A stretch of 64,000 nt of DNA, from assembly GCF_017776525.1 (NCBI RefSeq), contig NZ_JACVEW010000012.1, forward strand, positions 1 through 64,000, given 5' to 3'. Within the stretch, counting starts at the first letter, position 1. Each line of letters starts with the position of its first letter. Below the pieces are notes generated by a model. The model did not search any database. It was not told the origin of the DNA and was given only the letters and a program-made list of their open reading frames with translations. Positions 17,506 to 26,404 of this stretch are shown here, in pieces. Origin of the DNA: Marinobacterium alkalitolerans (GTDB lineage: Bacteria > Pseudomonadota > Gammaproteobacteria > Pseudomonadales > Balneatricaceae). The position numbers and the translations under genes were made by a program.

Positions 17506-17874
17506 TCAGTCTATGATATTAGTACAGCTGCCAGTGCTCATATCACACTCCACTGCATTAGCATCCCCCGGTGAAGCTGCAGAGACCTGAACACTACTTG
17601 TTCCCGCAGCAGCGGCAGCAACAGAAACTCCAGAAAGGTCATCGCACCGACTTTCTTCGAAGGTGGGGTCATTTGCACTTGCGCCATCCTCGGCAAATGC
17701 AACAATTACAGCATTCGCCTTCGCTTTCGCTTCAGCCAAGCACGCATTGTTAGCACTCTTACGGGTGTAATCCTGATAAGCCGGCAGTGCGATGGCAGCC
17801 AGAATACCGATGATCGCTACAACGATCATCAATTCAATCAGGGTAAAACCCTTCTGATTCATCTGTTTTTTCAT
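17506..17874 (-). CDS. pilA: Type IV major pilin PilA
   Basis: 122-residue class IVa prepilin. Six-to-eight-residue leader MKKQMNQKG, then [21 protein letters not shown] and [20 protein letters not shown]. The head carries cysteines in [21 protein letters not shown] and TGSCTN, giving the usual C-terminal disulfide loop. It is divergent from pilB with a 257-bp intergenic region, the classical pilA-pilBCD arrangement. I looked for a PilR-type sigma-54 promoter with GG-N10-GC spacing upstream and did not find a convincing one. The short head suggests a compact pilin that may be a glycosylation target of the PglL-like enzyme. Confidence 0.9.
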   Translation of the reverse strand: MKKQMNQKGFTLIELMIVVAIIGILAAIALPAYQDYTRKSANNACLAEAKAKANAVIVAFAEDGASANDPTFEESRCDDLSGVSVAAAAAGTSSVQVSAASPGDANAVECDMSTGSCTNIID

Positions 17875-18131
17875 GGTAGGACTCTCCAGCGAGTTTGAAA
17901 TTTTGAAATCGAACGTTAGAACGTCCCTTTTCTCCGCTCTAATGCCATACTAGGTCAGCCCTGTTGCCGCTGTCCAGCCTGAACGCAAACTTAACGCAAA
18001 TTTATCTTGCGCCCGGTCAACCTCTTGCCAGTTAGTTAGCTGTGGTTTACACCGCAGATGCGGCTATGCTTTTATTGCTTTATCATACGGCTGTTCTGTA
18101 TTGACTCTGTTGCACGGTTACAGGAGTTCCG

Positions 18132-19847
18132 GTGTCTCAAGGTACACAACCCCTTACAGGGCTGGCCAAGCGGCTGGTCAACGATGGTGTCTTCTCGTCT
18201 GAAGTTGCGCAGGATGCGGTCGTTCAGGCACGGAAGACAAACCAGCCTTTTATCAGTTACATCATCTCGCACCGCCTGATCAGCTCACACCGGGCGGCCC
18301 AGGCTGCTTCCGAAGAATTTGGCTATCCTCTGTTCGACCTTGATTCATTAAGTGACGACTCCATTCCTCAGGGCCTGATTTCCGAAGCGCTGATCACCAA
18401 GCACTTCGTTCTGCCTCTTTTGAAACGCGATAACCGCCTCTATGTTGCCATCACCGACCCGACTAATATTCAGGCACTTGACGAGATCAAGTTCCATACC
18501 GGCATCACTACAGAACCCGTCATTGTTGAAGAGGACAAGCTTCAGCGCCGACTGGATCAGTTCCTGGACAGCACCAACGATGCAATGGAGGAACTGGAAG
18601 ATACTGATCTGGAAAACATTGAGCTTCAAGAGGAAGAGGATGCCAGCAGTGAAAAAGAGTCGGCAGAAGACGCTGCTAACGACACACCCATTGTTCGGTT
18701 CATTAACAAAGTGCTCTTGGACGCGATCAAGAAAGGGGCGTCTGATATCCATTTTGAACCTTACGAGAAAAGCTACCGGGTACGCTGCCGTATTGATGGC
18801 ATGTTGCAGGAGGTCCATCGCCCTCCCTTGAACCTTGCAACAAGACTCGCGGCACGCTTGAAAGTGATGTCACGCATGGATATTTCGGAGCGCCGCGTTC
18901 CCCAGGATGGCCGTATCAAGTTGAAGGTATCCAAGAAGCGCTCCATCGACTTCCGTGTCAACACGTTGCCCACCCTGTGGGGCGAAAAGATCGTACTGCG
19001 CATTCTGGACCCCAGCAGTGCCAAGATGGGTGTAGAGGCCCTTGGCTTTGAGCCGGACCAGAAATCTGCTTACCTGCAAACACTGGAGCAGCCTCAAGGC
19101 ATGATTCTGGTCACCGGCCCCACCGGCTCGGGTAAGACCGTCACGCTCTACACCGGCCTGAATATTCTGAATACGGAAGAGCGCAACATCTCTACCGCAG
19201 AAGACCCGGTGGAAATCAACCTTGAAGGGATCAACCAGGTCCATGTAAACCCCAAGGTGGGCCTCACGTTTGCGGAGGCATTGCGCTCCTTCCTGCGACA
19301 GGACCCGGATGTGGTAATGGTGGGTGAGATCCGCGACCTTGAAACCGCTGAGATCGCCATCAAGGCGGCACAGACAGGTCACATGGTCTTGTCTACACTG
19401 CATACCAACAGCGCACCGGAGACTTTGACGCGCTTGCGTAATATGGGCGTGCCTTCCTTTAATATTGCGACCTCTGTCAGCCTGATCATCGCCCAGCGTT
19501 TGGGACGCCGGCTGTGTGAATCCTGCAAGGTCCCGGCCGAGATACCGGAGCCGGCACTGCTGGAAGAAGGGTTCTCCCCGGATCAGATCCCCGAACTGCA
19601 TCTGTTTGACGCCAATCCGGACGGCTGCAGCAAGTGCAACCGTGGTTACAAGGGCCGTGTGGGTATCTATGAGATGTTGCAGATGACCCCTGAAATTGCG
19701 GAGTGCATTATGGAGAACGGCAACTCAATCGACATCATGCGTACAGCCGAAAAGCAGGGATTCAAGACCCTGCGCAAGTCCGGGCTGCTGAAAGTGGCGG
19801 CAGGTATTACCAGCCTGGAAGAGATGAACCGGGTAATCAAAACCTGA
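18132..19847 (+). CDS. pilB: Type IV pilus extension ATPase PilB
   Basis: Hexameric cytoplasmic ATPase that drives pilus extension, 571 residues, normal for the family. An N-terminal MshEN-type domain is followed by the T2SSE core. Walker A GPTGSGKT lies near residue 330, the Asp box and Walker B VVMVGEIRDLETAEIA near 395, the His box HMVLSTLHTNSAPETLTR after it, and a zinc tetracysteine site in CESCK and CSKCNRGYKGRVGIYEM (about 461-505). It starts with GTG at 18132 after AGGAG (18122-18126). First gene of pilBCD. Confidence 0.97.
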   Translation: MSQGTQPLTGLAKRLVNDGVFSSEVAQDAVVQARKTNQPFISYIISHRLISSHRAAQAASEEFGYPLFDLDSLSDDSIPQGLISEALITKHFVLPLLKRDNRLYVAITDPTNIQALDEIKFHTGITTEPVIVEEDKLQRRLDQFLDSTNDAMEELEDTDLENIELQEEEDASSEKESAEDAANDTPIVRFINKVLLDAIKKGASDIHFEPYEKSYRVRCRIDGMLQEVHRPPLNLATRLAARLKVMSRMDISERRVPQDGRIKLKVSKKRSIDFRVNTLPTLWGEKIVLRILDPSSAKMGVEALGFEPDQKSAYLQTLEQPQGMILVTGPTGSGKTVTLYTGLNILNTEERNISTAEDPVEINLEGINQVHVNPKVGLTFAEALRSFLRQDPDVVMVGEIRDLETAEIAIKAAQTGHMVLSTLHTNSAPETLTRLRNMGVPSFNIATSVSLIIAQRLGRRLCESCKVPAEIPEPALLEEGFSPDQIPELHLFDANPDGCSKCNRGYKGRVGIYEMLQMTPEIAECIMENGNSIDIMRTAEKQGFKTLRKSGLLKVAAGITSLEEMNRVIKT

Positions 19848-19859
19848 CAGGGATAGAGC

Positions 19860-21095
19860 ATGGCGACCAAGGCAGCGAAAAAAGCACCCAAGAAATCGAC
19901 TTTTGTCTGGCAGGGCAAGGACAAAAGCGGCAACATCAGCAAGGGCAAGATCGATGCCGAAAACCTGGCGGCAGCTAAAACCTTGCTCCGCAAACAGGGC
20001 ATCAACCCCAACAGGCTGGGTAAGGAGCGTGTCTCCTTGTTCAGCTCCAAACACAAGCCGATCAAGCCAGTGGATATCGCTTTTTTCATTCGCCAGGAAG
20101 CGACCATGATGAAAGCCGGTGTGCCATTACTCCAAGGCCTGGAGATCGTGGCTGAGGGTGCCGAAAAGGTGAAGCTTAAGGAGCTGATCAACGAGCTGAA
20201 AAACGACGTCAACTCCGGTAGCGACCTTTCCAAGGCGCTCGCTCGCCACCCGGAGCATTTTGACGACCTTGTGTGCTCACTTGTCCATGCCGGTGAGCAG
20301 TCCGGTGCGCTGGAGACCATGCTGGACCGCATCGCAACCTACAAGGAAAAAGTCGAGTCCCTGAAGAAGAAAATCAAAAAGGCGATGACCTACCCTATCG
20401 CGGTTATCGTGGTGGGTGTCGTCGTGTCTGCCATTCTGCTGGTCAAGGTCGTCCCTCAGTTTGAAACCGTATTTGGCAGCTTTGGCGCCGAACTTCCGGC
20501 GTTTACCCAATGGGTGATCGGGCTATCTGAAATGGCGCAAAAATGGTGGTTTGTTGGCCTGATTGGAGCCGTTGCTGGTGTTTTCGCTTTTATCAAAGCA
20601 AGACAAAAATCAGAACGCTTTTCCAATGCCGTGGACCGTGCCGTACTCAAGATCCCTGCAATTGGCACCATCCTACACAAGGCAGCCGTAGCCCGTTTTG
20701 CCCGTACCCTAGCGACTACTTTTGCGGCCGGTGTTCCTCTTGTGGAGGCTCTGGATTCAGCGGCAGGCGCCGCCGGCAACGTGGTGTACGAAAACGCCAT
20801 CATCCAGATCCGCAACGGTGTATCCACCGGCCAGTCACTGCAAAGCGCTACCAACATGACTGGTGTTTTTCCCACCATGACCGTGCAGATGATCGCCATC
20901 GGTGAAGAAGCCGGCTCACTCGACATGATGCTCGACAAGGTCGCCACTTTCTATGAAGAGGAAGTGGATAATGCGGTCGACAACCTGTCCAGTCTGCTGG
21001 AGCCCATGATCATGGTTATTCTGGGTGTACTGGTCGGTGGCCTGGTTATCGCCATGTATCTGCCAATATTCCAGCTGGGTCAGGTTGTGGGTTAA
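19860..21095 (+). CDS. pilC: Type IV pilus inner-membrane platform protein PilC
   Basis: 411-residue polytopic protein with two T2SSF domains (about residues 75-200 and 280-405). The N terminus is lysine-rich (KAAKKAPKKSTFVWQGKDK), typical of PilC. Transmembrane stretches include YPIAVIVVGVVVSAILL, WWFVGLIGAVAGVFAFI and the C-terminal PMIMVILGVLVGGLVIAMYLP; the conserved FIRQEATMMKAGVPLLQGLE and FARTLATTFAAGVPLVEALD motifs mark the two domains. It couples PilB movement to pilin insertion. It follows pilB by 12 bp. Confidence 0.97.
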   Translation: MATKAAKKAPKKSTFVWQGKDKSGNISKGKIDAENLAAAKTLLRKQGINPNRLGKERVSLFSSKHKPIKPVDIAFFIRQEATMMKAGVPLLQGLEIVAEGAEKVKLKELINELKNDVNSGSDLSKALARHPEHFDDLVCSLVHAGEQSGALETMLDRIATYKEKVESLKKKIKKAMTYPIAVIVVGVVVSAILLVKVVPQFETVFGSFGAELPAFTQWVIGLSEMAQKWWFVGLIGAVAGVFAFIKARQKSERFSNAVDRAVLKIPAIGTILHKAAVARFARTLATTFAAGVPLVEALDSAAGAAGNVVYENAIIQIRNGVSTGQSLQSATNMTGVFPTMTVQMIAIGEEAGSLDMMLDKVATFYEEEVDNAVDNLSSLLEPMIMVILGVLVGGLVIAMYLPIFQLGQVVG

Positions 21096-21967
21096 TGCTG
21101 GAGCTTTTACAGACATCTCCACTATTGGCAGTGGTTGCTACACTGTTGTTTTCGCTGCTGGTCGGCAGCTTCCTGAACGTGGTAATCCTGCGTTTGCCGG
21201 TGATGATGCAGCGCGAATGGGACGCCTGTATCCGCGCTGAAGCTGGTGCTCAAGCCGAAAGTGGCAATCCAGCCAGCGAACCCGAACGCTTCAACCTGAT
21301 GGTACCCCGTTCCCGTTGCGGGCATTGTGGGCACGAGATTCAGTGGTATGAAAATATCCCTGTGCTGAGTTGGCTGTTTCTTCGCGGTCGTTGCAGCCAG
21401 TGCTCGACGCCCATCTCGGCGCGCTACCCCTTTGTCGAACTGCTAACGGGCATCGGTTCTGCCTGGCTGGTCTGGCATTTTGGCTTTACCCTTGAAGCAG
21501 GTTGTCTGGTTCTGTTGACCTGGGCGCTGATCACCCTGACGTTCATCGACCTGGATCACCAACTGCTGCCGGACTCCATCACCCTGCCCTTGCTCTGGCT
21601 GGGGCTGCTGATCAACACTCAGGGTGTGTTTGTGAGCCTGCACGAAGCCGTCCTGGGTGCAGCTGCGGGCTATCTCCTGCTATGGAGTGTGTACTGGCTG
21701 TTCAAGTTGCTCACCGGCAAGGAAGGCATGGGGTATGGCGACTTCAAGCTGCTGGCTGCCATCGGCGCCTGGGGCGGCTTGATGGTGCTGCCACTGGTGG
21801 TGTTGCTCTCGTCTGTTGTCGGGGTCGTGCTGGCGTTTGGCTTGATTGCATTTCGGCGTCATCAGGCGCAAAATCCACTTCCGTTCGGCCCCTACCTGGC
21901 CATTGCCGGCTGGATCGCGATGGTTTGGGGTGATTCCATCATTTCCGCATATCTGGGGAGCTTTTGA
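21095..21967 (+). CDS. pilD: Prepilin peptidase / N-methyltransferase PilD
   Basis: 290-residue inner-membrane aspartic peptidase that cleaves the leader of all pilins in this window and methylates the new N-terminal residue. The N-terminal methylase part has the zinc CxxC pairs CGHCGHEIQW and CSQCSTPISARYPFVE. The A24 catalytic aspartates are in FIDLDHQLLPD near residue 150 and GMGYGDFKLLAAIGAW near 213. Eight hydrophobic segments are visible. ATG overlaps the pilC stop (TAATG) and the 3' end overlaps coaE, so translation is coupled. Confidence 0.97.
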   Translation: MLELLQTSPLLAVVATLLFSLLVGSFLNVVILRLPVMMQREWDACIRAEAGAQAESGNPASEPERFNLMVPRSRCGHCGHEIQWYENIPVLSWLFLRGRCSQCSTPISARYPFVELLTGIGSAWLVWHFGFTLEAGCLVLLTWALITLTFIDLDHQLLPDSITLPLLWLGLLINTQGVFVSLHEAVLGAAAGYLLLWSVYWLFKLLTGKEGMGYGDFKLLAAIGAWGGLMVLPLVVLLSSVVGVVLAFGLIAFRRHQAQNPLPFGPYLAIAGWIAMVWGDSIISAYLGSF

Positions 21968-22590
21968 TGCTGGTAGCAGGACTCACTGGAGGAATCGGAA
22001 GTGGCAAAAGTGCCGCCTCCGAGTGTTTCATTTCATTGGGTGTCCCCGTTATTGATGCCGATCAGGTAGCCCGCCAGGTCGTTGAACCCGGCAGCGAAGC
22101 TCTGACCAAAATTGCCGCGCACTTTGGTCAAGACGTTATCCGCCCTGACGGAAAGCTTGACCGCCCGGCCCTGCGCCGCATTGTATTTGACAAGGAGCGT
22201 GAGCGTAACTGGCTCGAGGCGCTGCTGCACCCTCTGATCCGTGACTCCATCCTGGATACTTTGGAACAGCTGGACGAAGACGGTCACGCCTATGCCGTGC
22301 TGGCATCTCCCCTGTTGCTGGAAACCGATCAACACCTTCTGATCAGCAAGGTGATCGTCGTGGACGTGCCCGAAGAGACTCAGGTTGAACGGACCATGCA
22401 ACGCGATGGTATCGAAGAAGCCCAGGTGCGCCAGATACTGGCGGCTCAGATGACCCGTGAAGAACGACTGTCACATGCTGATTTTGTACTGGATAACAGC
22501 GGGTCTGAACAGGATCTGCACAGTGCAGTAGAAGCACTGCACCCGAAACTGAAACAGATTGCGGCCGAGGAGGATGCTGCCGATGACTGA
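21967..22590 (+). CDS. coaE: Dephospho-CoA kinase
   Basis: 207-residue P-loop kinase catalysing the last step of CoA synthesis, phosphorylation of the ribose 3'-OH. Walker A is LTGGIGSGKS at the N terminus; DADQVARQVVEPGS and the LLLETD motif are family features. ATG 21967 overlaps the pilD stop (TGATG). The pilBCD-coaE-yacG order is widely conserved in gammaproteobacteria and is not a functional link to pili. Confidence 0.96.
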   Translation: MLVAGLTGGIGSGKSAASECFISLGVPVIDADQVARQVVEPGSEALTKIAAHFGQDVIRPDGKLDRPALRRIVFDKERERNWLEALLHPLIRDSILDTLEQLDEDGHAYAVLASPLLLETDQHLLISKVIVVDVPEETQVERTMQRDGIEEAQVRQILAAQMTREERLSHADFVLDNSGSEQDLHSAVEALHPKLKQIAAEEDAADD

Positions 22591-22801
22591 TGCCCGTATG
22601 GTCAAATGCCCACAGTGCAACAGCCCCGCCCCCTACTCTGAAGCCAACAAGTGGCGCCCTTTCTGCTCGGAGCGCTGCCGCCTGATCGATCTGGGCGAGT
22701 GGGCCAGCGAGGGTTACCAGATTGCCGCCGAGCCTTCCATGGATGATTTCAGCTCGGGCATGCTACCGGATGAAATGGGGTTTACGCCCACCCGCCACTA
22801 A
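22583..22801 (+). CDS. yacG: DNA gyrase inhibitor YacG
   Basis: 72-residue zinc finger protein that in E. coli binds GyrB and inhibits gyrase. The four zinc ligands are in CPQCNSP and FCSERCRLIDLGEW, exactly the YacG pattern. Start ATG 22583 follows GAGGAGG with about 9 nt, and overlaps the end of coaE. The acidic tail (SMDDFSSGMLPDE) is also usual. Confidence 0.94.
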   Translation: MTDARMVKCPQCNSPAPYSEANKWRPFCSERCRLIDLGEWASEGYQIAAEPSMDDFSSGMLPDEMGFTPTRH

Positions 22802-22836
22802 TTTCCTGTCATCATAAGGTCACAAGGAGTGTGACA

Positions 22837-23097
22837 ATGCCAACAATCAGTGTGTTTTTCGGCATATTCATTCGTATGTATTACGATGATCATAATCCGC
22901 CACACTTTCATGCCTACTATGGCGACTTTCAGGCCATTATTGCGATTGAGACGCTCGAGATTCTGGATGGCACCTTACCAAAGCGAGCCCGGGCCATGGT
23001 GGTTGAATGGGCACTTGAGCACAGGCACGAGTTATTGGAGGATTGGAAACTTGCCGAGCAACACCAGCCGTTAAAAGGTATAGCCCCTTTGGAGTAG
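22837..23097 (+). CDS. DUF4160 domain protein
   Basis: Small protein of 86 residues of the DUF4160 family. Conserved pattern: PTISVFFGIFIRMYYDDHNPPHFHAYYG, then a helix ARAMVVEWALEHRHELLEDWK. The HNPPHFHA motif is diagnostic. Proteins of this family are regularly paired with a DUF2442 protein, as here, and have been suggested to be toxin-antitoxin-like; I know of no proven activity. Start ATG 22837 follows AAGGAG (22824-22829) with a 7-nt gap. Confidence 0.88.
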   Translation: MPTISVFFGIFIRMYYDDHNPPHFHAYYGDFQAIIAIETLEILDGTLPKRARAMVVEWALEHRHELLEDWKLAEQHQPLKGIAPLE

Positions 23098-23101
23098 CAC
23101 C

Positions 23102-23350
23102 GTGTTTCACAGAGTCATACAGGTCAGCGTCAAACCAGACTTTGTGCTGGAACTTACCTTTGAAGACCATACCCAGGGTGAAGTCTGTCTTAAGGACAGA
23201 TTATTCGGGCCTGTGTTTGAACCGCTCAGAGACCCGGAAATTTTTGCTCAAGTGGAGATAGACCATTTCGGCGCCATTTGTTGGCCCAATGGAGCCGATC
23301 TTGATCCATCTGTCTTGTATGAACATGTCGTATCAAGCAAATTGAATTAG
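23102..23350 (+). CDS. DUF2442 domain protein
   Basis: 82-residue protein with the DUF2442 fold: VIQVSVKPDFVLELTFEDHTQGEVCL, LFGPVFEPLRDPEIFAQVEID, then GAICWPNGADLDPSVLYEHV. The WPNGADLDPSVLY ending is diagnostic. GTG start at 23102 follows GGAG with a 7-nt gap. It starts 4 bp after the DUF4160 gene, so the two form a unit; a partner in the same small operon is the usual arrangement. Confidence 0.88.
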   Translation: MFHRVIQVSVKPDFVLELTFEDHTQGEVCLKDRLFGPVFEPLRDPEIFAQVEIDHFGAICWPNGADLDPSVLYEHVVSSKLN

Positions 23351-23386
23351 ACCGATCTCCTATCAGGCGTGGCAGCATTCTTATCT

Positions 23387-24769
23387 TCAGCTGTTGTTAT
23401 AATCGTCCAGCGCTGCCTTGCGGGCCGCTTTATAGTCAATAATCGGGGCGGGCCGACCATACCGCTGCCCGGCCCCCGGCTTGTGACGCTCCTTCGGCTC
23501 CAGATGCCGCAGCTCGGGTAACCACTCGGCGACAAACTCCCCGTTTGGATCAAACTTCTCGCTTTGCAGCTGAGGGTTGAAGATACGGAAGTAAGGCGCC
23601 GCATCTGCGCCAACAGAAGCACTCCAGGCCCAGCCCCCCAGGTTCGACGCAAAGTCACCGTCCATCAGCCTGGACATGAACCAGGCTTCGCCCTTGCGCC
23701 AGTCAATGCGCAACAGCTTGGTCAAAAAGCTGGCCACAATCATGCGCAGACGGTTATGCATCCAGCCGGTTGCGTTAAGCTGCTTCATGGCTGCATCCAC
23801 GATCGGAAAACCGGTTTCGCCCGCCTTCCAGGCGTCAAAATGCGCTTCGTTATGACACCAGTGAATGCGTGCGGCCACCTCAGGGCGAAAAGGCGCATAG
23901 CGACTCAGTTCAGGAAAGCTCACCAGCAGATGTCGATAGAATTCGCGCCAGACCAGCTCGTTCAACCAGATACTGTGCTGCCAGCTGTCATCCTGACAGG
24001 CCTGTTTCAGGGCTGCCAGGCACTGCCTCGCTGACAGGGCGCCAATAGTCAATGCGGGTGAAAGCCCTGAAGTTCCGTGGCGTGCCGGATAGTCACGCAA
24101 ACGCTGATAGTCCGGCTCCTGCTCAACGATAAAGCGCTGCAACAACGCCAGCAGGCCCGCATCGCTTACAGGATAGACTTGCTCCCGGCTCTGACGTACA
24201 CCAAGAGGTACGGGCAGCGTTACCCGCTCACTGCTCGCCAGAGACAGCCCCTCAGGCAGCGGTAGCGGCGCATGTTCCAGCCGCAAAAGCTGCTTCATCC
24301 AGGCACGGCTGAACGGCGTGAATACCTTGAACGGTGTCCCGTTGCCTGTCACAACACTTCCGGGCGGGACAATCACATCGCCGTGATACCCCAACGCCTC
24401 AACCCCCTGTGCATTCAGGCTCTCACAGACGGCACGGTCTCGATTACGCTCATTAAGCGGGTACTCATAGTTGAAATGCAGCGCTTTGGCGCTAACGTCC
24501 TCAGCCAGGCGACTCAGTGCTGCTGAGCAATCCGAAAAGCGGCTGAGCTCAAGCCGGGTCAGCTCGATACCGCTTTGTTCAAGCTGCGTTTCAAGCCAGT
24601 CCAGCCGTGCAGACCAGAGATTGATACGTGCTTCGGACTCGTTATGTTCTGCCCACTGTGCCGGGGTCAAACATACAACAGCCCGGACAGGCTCCCCACT
24701 GGCGCAGGCATGATAAAGCGCCGGGTTGTCCACCAGGCGCAGATCGTTTCGAAACCAGACAAGATGCAT
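23387..24769 (-). CDS. phrB: Deoxyribodipyrimidine photolyase
   Basis: 460-residue flavoenzyme that uses blue light to split cyclobutane pyrimidine dimers. The N-terminal antenna domain starts HLVWFRNDLRLVDNPALYHA. The FAD/DNA half has NELVWREFYRHLL, the GETGFPIVDAAMKQL motif, WMHNRLRMIVASFLTKLL and GDFASNLGGWAWSASVG, all characteristic of class I CPD photolyases. The ATG directly follows the ybgA stop (TGA then ATG), so it belongs to the rpoE-chrR-ybgA-phr operon. Photolyase is a classic member of the ECF11 RpoE regulon. Confidence 0.96.
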   Translation of the reverse strand: MHLVWFRNDLRLVDNPALYHACASGEPVRAVVCLTPAQWAEHNESEARINLWSARLDWLETQLEQSGIELTRLELSRFSDCSAALSRLAEDVSAKALHFNYEYPLNERNRDRAVCESLNAQGVEALGYHGDVIVPPGSVVTGNGTPFKVFTPFSRAWMKQLLRLEHAPLPLPEGLSLASSERVTLPVPLGVRQSREQVYPVSDAGLLALLQRFIVEQEPDYQRLRDYPARHGTSGLSPALTIGALSARQCLAALKQACQDDSWQHSIWLNELVWREFYRHLLVSFPELSRYAPFRPEVAARIHWCHNEAHFDAWKAGETGFPIVDAAMKQLNATGWMHNRLRMIVASFLTKLLRIDWRKGEAWFMSRLMDGDFASNLGGWAWSASVGADAAPYFRIFNPQLQSEKFDPNGEFVAEWLPELRHLEPKERHKPGAGQRYGRPAPIIDYKAARKAALDDYNNS

Positions 24770-25735
24770 TCAGATGTAATTCCTCAGCCCCAGTTCATGC
24801 GGGTGTGGATTCAGGTAGGTCTGACTGCGGATATAGTCCGAGCCGTGACGCTTTACATAGTGTTTCAGCAGGGTCAGCGGTACTACCAAGTGCACCTGTT
24901 CCTGACGGTACTGCTCAATCGCATCCAGCATTTCCTGCTTGGTATCACTGTCGATCTCTTTTTTCAGATACCCGAGGATATGCATGAGCACGTTGGTGTG
25001 CGTTTTCCGTGTCGCCTTGTGCGCCATGTGCTCCATAAAACGACTAATGTAATGCTCGATCACCTCCTCAAGCGGAAGGTCATGGGCCTCGGCCAGATAA
25101 CGCCCCAGCTCTCGGTAGCCTTCGTAGTGGTGTGCCATCAGCAGGTATTTCTGACGACTATGAAACTGCAGGATGGCATGGTAGCTGGGATCCGGCTCCA
25201 CAGTGGATTTCCAGTCATCGTAGGCAAACACCCGAGCAATAAAGTTCTCACGCAATACGGCATCATTCATGCGTGCTTCCTCTTCCAGAGGCAACACCGG
25301 ATTGGACTCCCGCAAAGCACGTACAAAGACCCCCTGATCAGCATGATGAGGAATGCCGTTGGGGTGATACACCTTCACGCGCTCCATGCCACAACTGGGA
25401 GACCCCTTCATCAGGATAAAGCCACGCAAATGCCGGTGCTTTTCTGCAAATGTATGCCCGGTGTCCAGCAGCTTGTCTGTCACGTCCAGCTCCGGCTCTT
25501 TTGTTCCCTGAGCTCTGGGGTGCTCACCCTCCAGACCCACCAGCCGGATGGGATCGCGGGGTATGCCCAGACCAATCGCCACTTCAGGGCAAAAGGTTTC
25601 AAAGGAGAAACAGTCTTCCAGTACGTTCAAACAGTAACGGGAGCGCTTGTGGCCCCCGTTGTACCTCACCTGCTGCCCGGTCAAACAGGCGCTAATGCCA
25701 ACCGGAATTTTCTTTTCAGGCAGGGTTGATTCCAT
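24770..25735 (-). CDS. ybgA: YbgA-like DUF523/DUF1722 protein
   Basis: 321-residue protein with an N-terminal DUF523 domain (GISACLTGQQVRYNGGHKR, CPEVAIGLGIPRDPIRL, LMKGSPSCGMERVKVY) and a C-terminal DUF1722 domain (SRQKYLLMAHHYEGYRELG, LMHILGYLKKEID, HYVKRHG). The cysteines in ACLTG, FCPEV and SPSCG fit a metal or iron-sulfur site. YbgA family genes are very often next to phr, as here, and are linked to photorepair or light response, but the activity is not settled. Likely part of the ECF11 operon. Confidence 0.87.
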   Translation of the reverse strand: MESTLPEKKIPVGISACLTGQQVRYNGGHKRSRYCLNVLEDCFSFETFCPEVAIGLGIPRDPIRLVGLEGEHPRAQGTKEPELDVTDKLLDTGHTFAEKHRHLRGFILMKGSPSCGMERVKVYHPNGIPHHADQGVFVRALRESNPVLPLEEEARMNDAVLRENFIARVFAYDDWKSTVEPDPSYHAILQFHSRQKYLLMAHHYEGYRELGRYLAEAHDLPLEEVIEHYISRFMEHMAHKATRKTHTNVLMHILGYLKKEIDSDTKQEMLDAIEQYRQEQVHLVVPLTLLKHYVKRHGSDYIRSQTYLNPHPHELGLRNYI

Positions 25736-25744
25736 GTCGTGCTC

Positions 25745-26404
25745 CTAGAGGCCGATAAACGGCTGTACCAAGCGTCCCATCAATCCGGAGAACTTCAGCG
25801 GTGCGTCCGTCGCGATCAAACAGATGCAATCTTCATCAGTATCGACCAGCGGCTGATGCTCCACATCGCCGTCCAGGTCGGCCACGTCTCCCCGGCAGAA
25901 GCGTCCCAACTCATCGTTGTAAGACCCTTTCAGAATGAGTGTCAGCTCATTACCGCCATGGGTATGATGCGGCACTGATACGCCCGGCGAGATACGCAGC
26001 AATCGTGCAGCACCGGGACCCTTCAACTCCAGGTCGATCTGGCGCACACCGTAACCGATCCGTTTCCAGGGCAGTTCATCCATCGGCGCGCCCAGAAGCT
26101 GCGCCAAAGGTGCCGGCAGCTCAGAATCACCGGCTGGCTCTGACCTGGAGTGCTCAGGCGATGCAAACTCCTGCTCGGGCTCATCAAGACGCGCCAGCAG
26201 GCTGTCCAGTGCATTATCGTCGAGTGCGGCTGGCTCAAGACGATCCAGCAGAGCACCGCCAACAGAGTTGGTCACTTCTACTCGATCACGGCAGTGCGGG
26301 CACCAATGCAGGTGGCAGGCAACCAACAGGGCCATGCCTTCCGGCAGTGTACCTGCGGAGTAGGCCATCAGGGTTGCGTCGTCAAAATGATGGCTGATAT
26401 TCAC
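25745..26404 (-). CDS. chrR: ChrR-type zinc anti-sigma factor
   Basis: 219-residue cytoplasmic anti-sigma factor that releases its ECF sigma factor after singlet oxygen. The zinc-binding anti-sigma domain has His6 and the H31-L-H-W-C35-P-H-C38 motif, the same residue numbers as the zinc ligands of Rhodobacter ChrR. The C-terminal cupin has HHTHGGNELTLILKG, a metal-like cluster with the later VEHQPLVD and DEDCICL. The overlap with rpoE (ATGA) indicates coupling. It is the sensor of the system: loss of the zinc cluster or cupin signal frees the sigma factor. Confidence 0.94.
   Translation of the reverse strand: MNISHHFDDATLMAYSAGTLPEGMALLVACHLHWCPHCRDRVEVTNSVGGALLDRLEPAALDDNALDSLLARLDEPEQEFASPEHSRSEPAGDSELPAPLAQLLGAPMDELPWKRIGYGVRQIDLELKGPGAARLLRISPGVSVPHHTHGGNELTLILKGSYNDELGRFCRGDVADLDGDVEHQPLVDTDEDCICLIATDAPLKFSGLMGRLVQPFIGL

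Noticed and set aside
17875-18131. Sigma-54 promoter for pilA
   Set aside because: Several TGG-rich stretches occur, but none has GG and GC 10 bases apart on the pilA strand.
24575-25729. 384-codon open frame on the plus strand
   Set aside because: Antisense to ybgA and part of phrB; no family features and no ribosome site.
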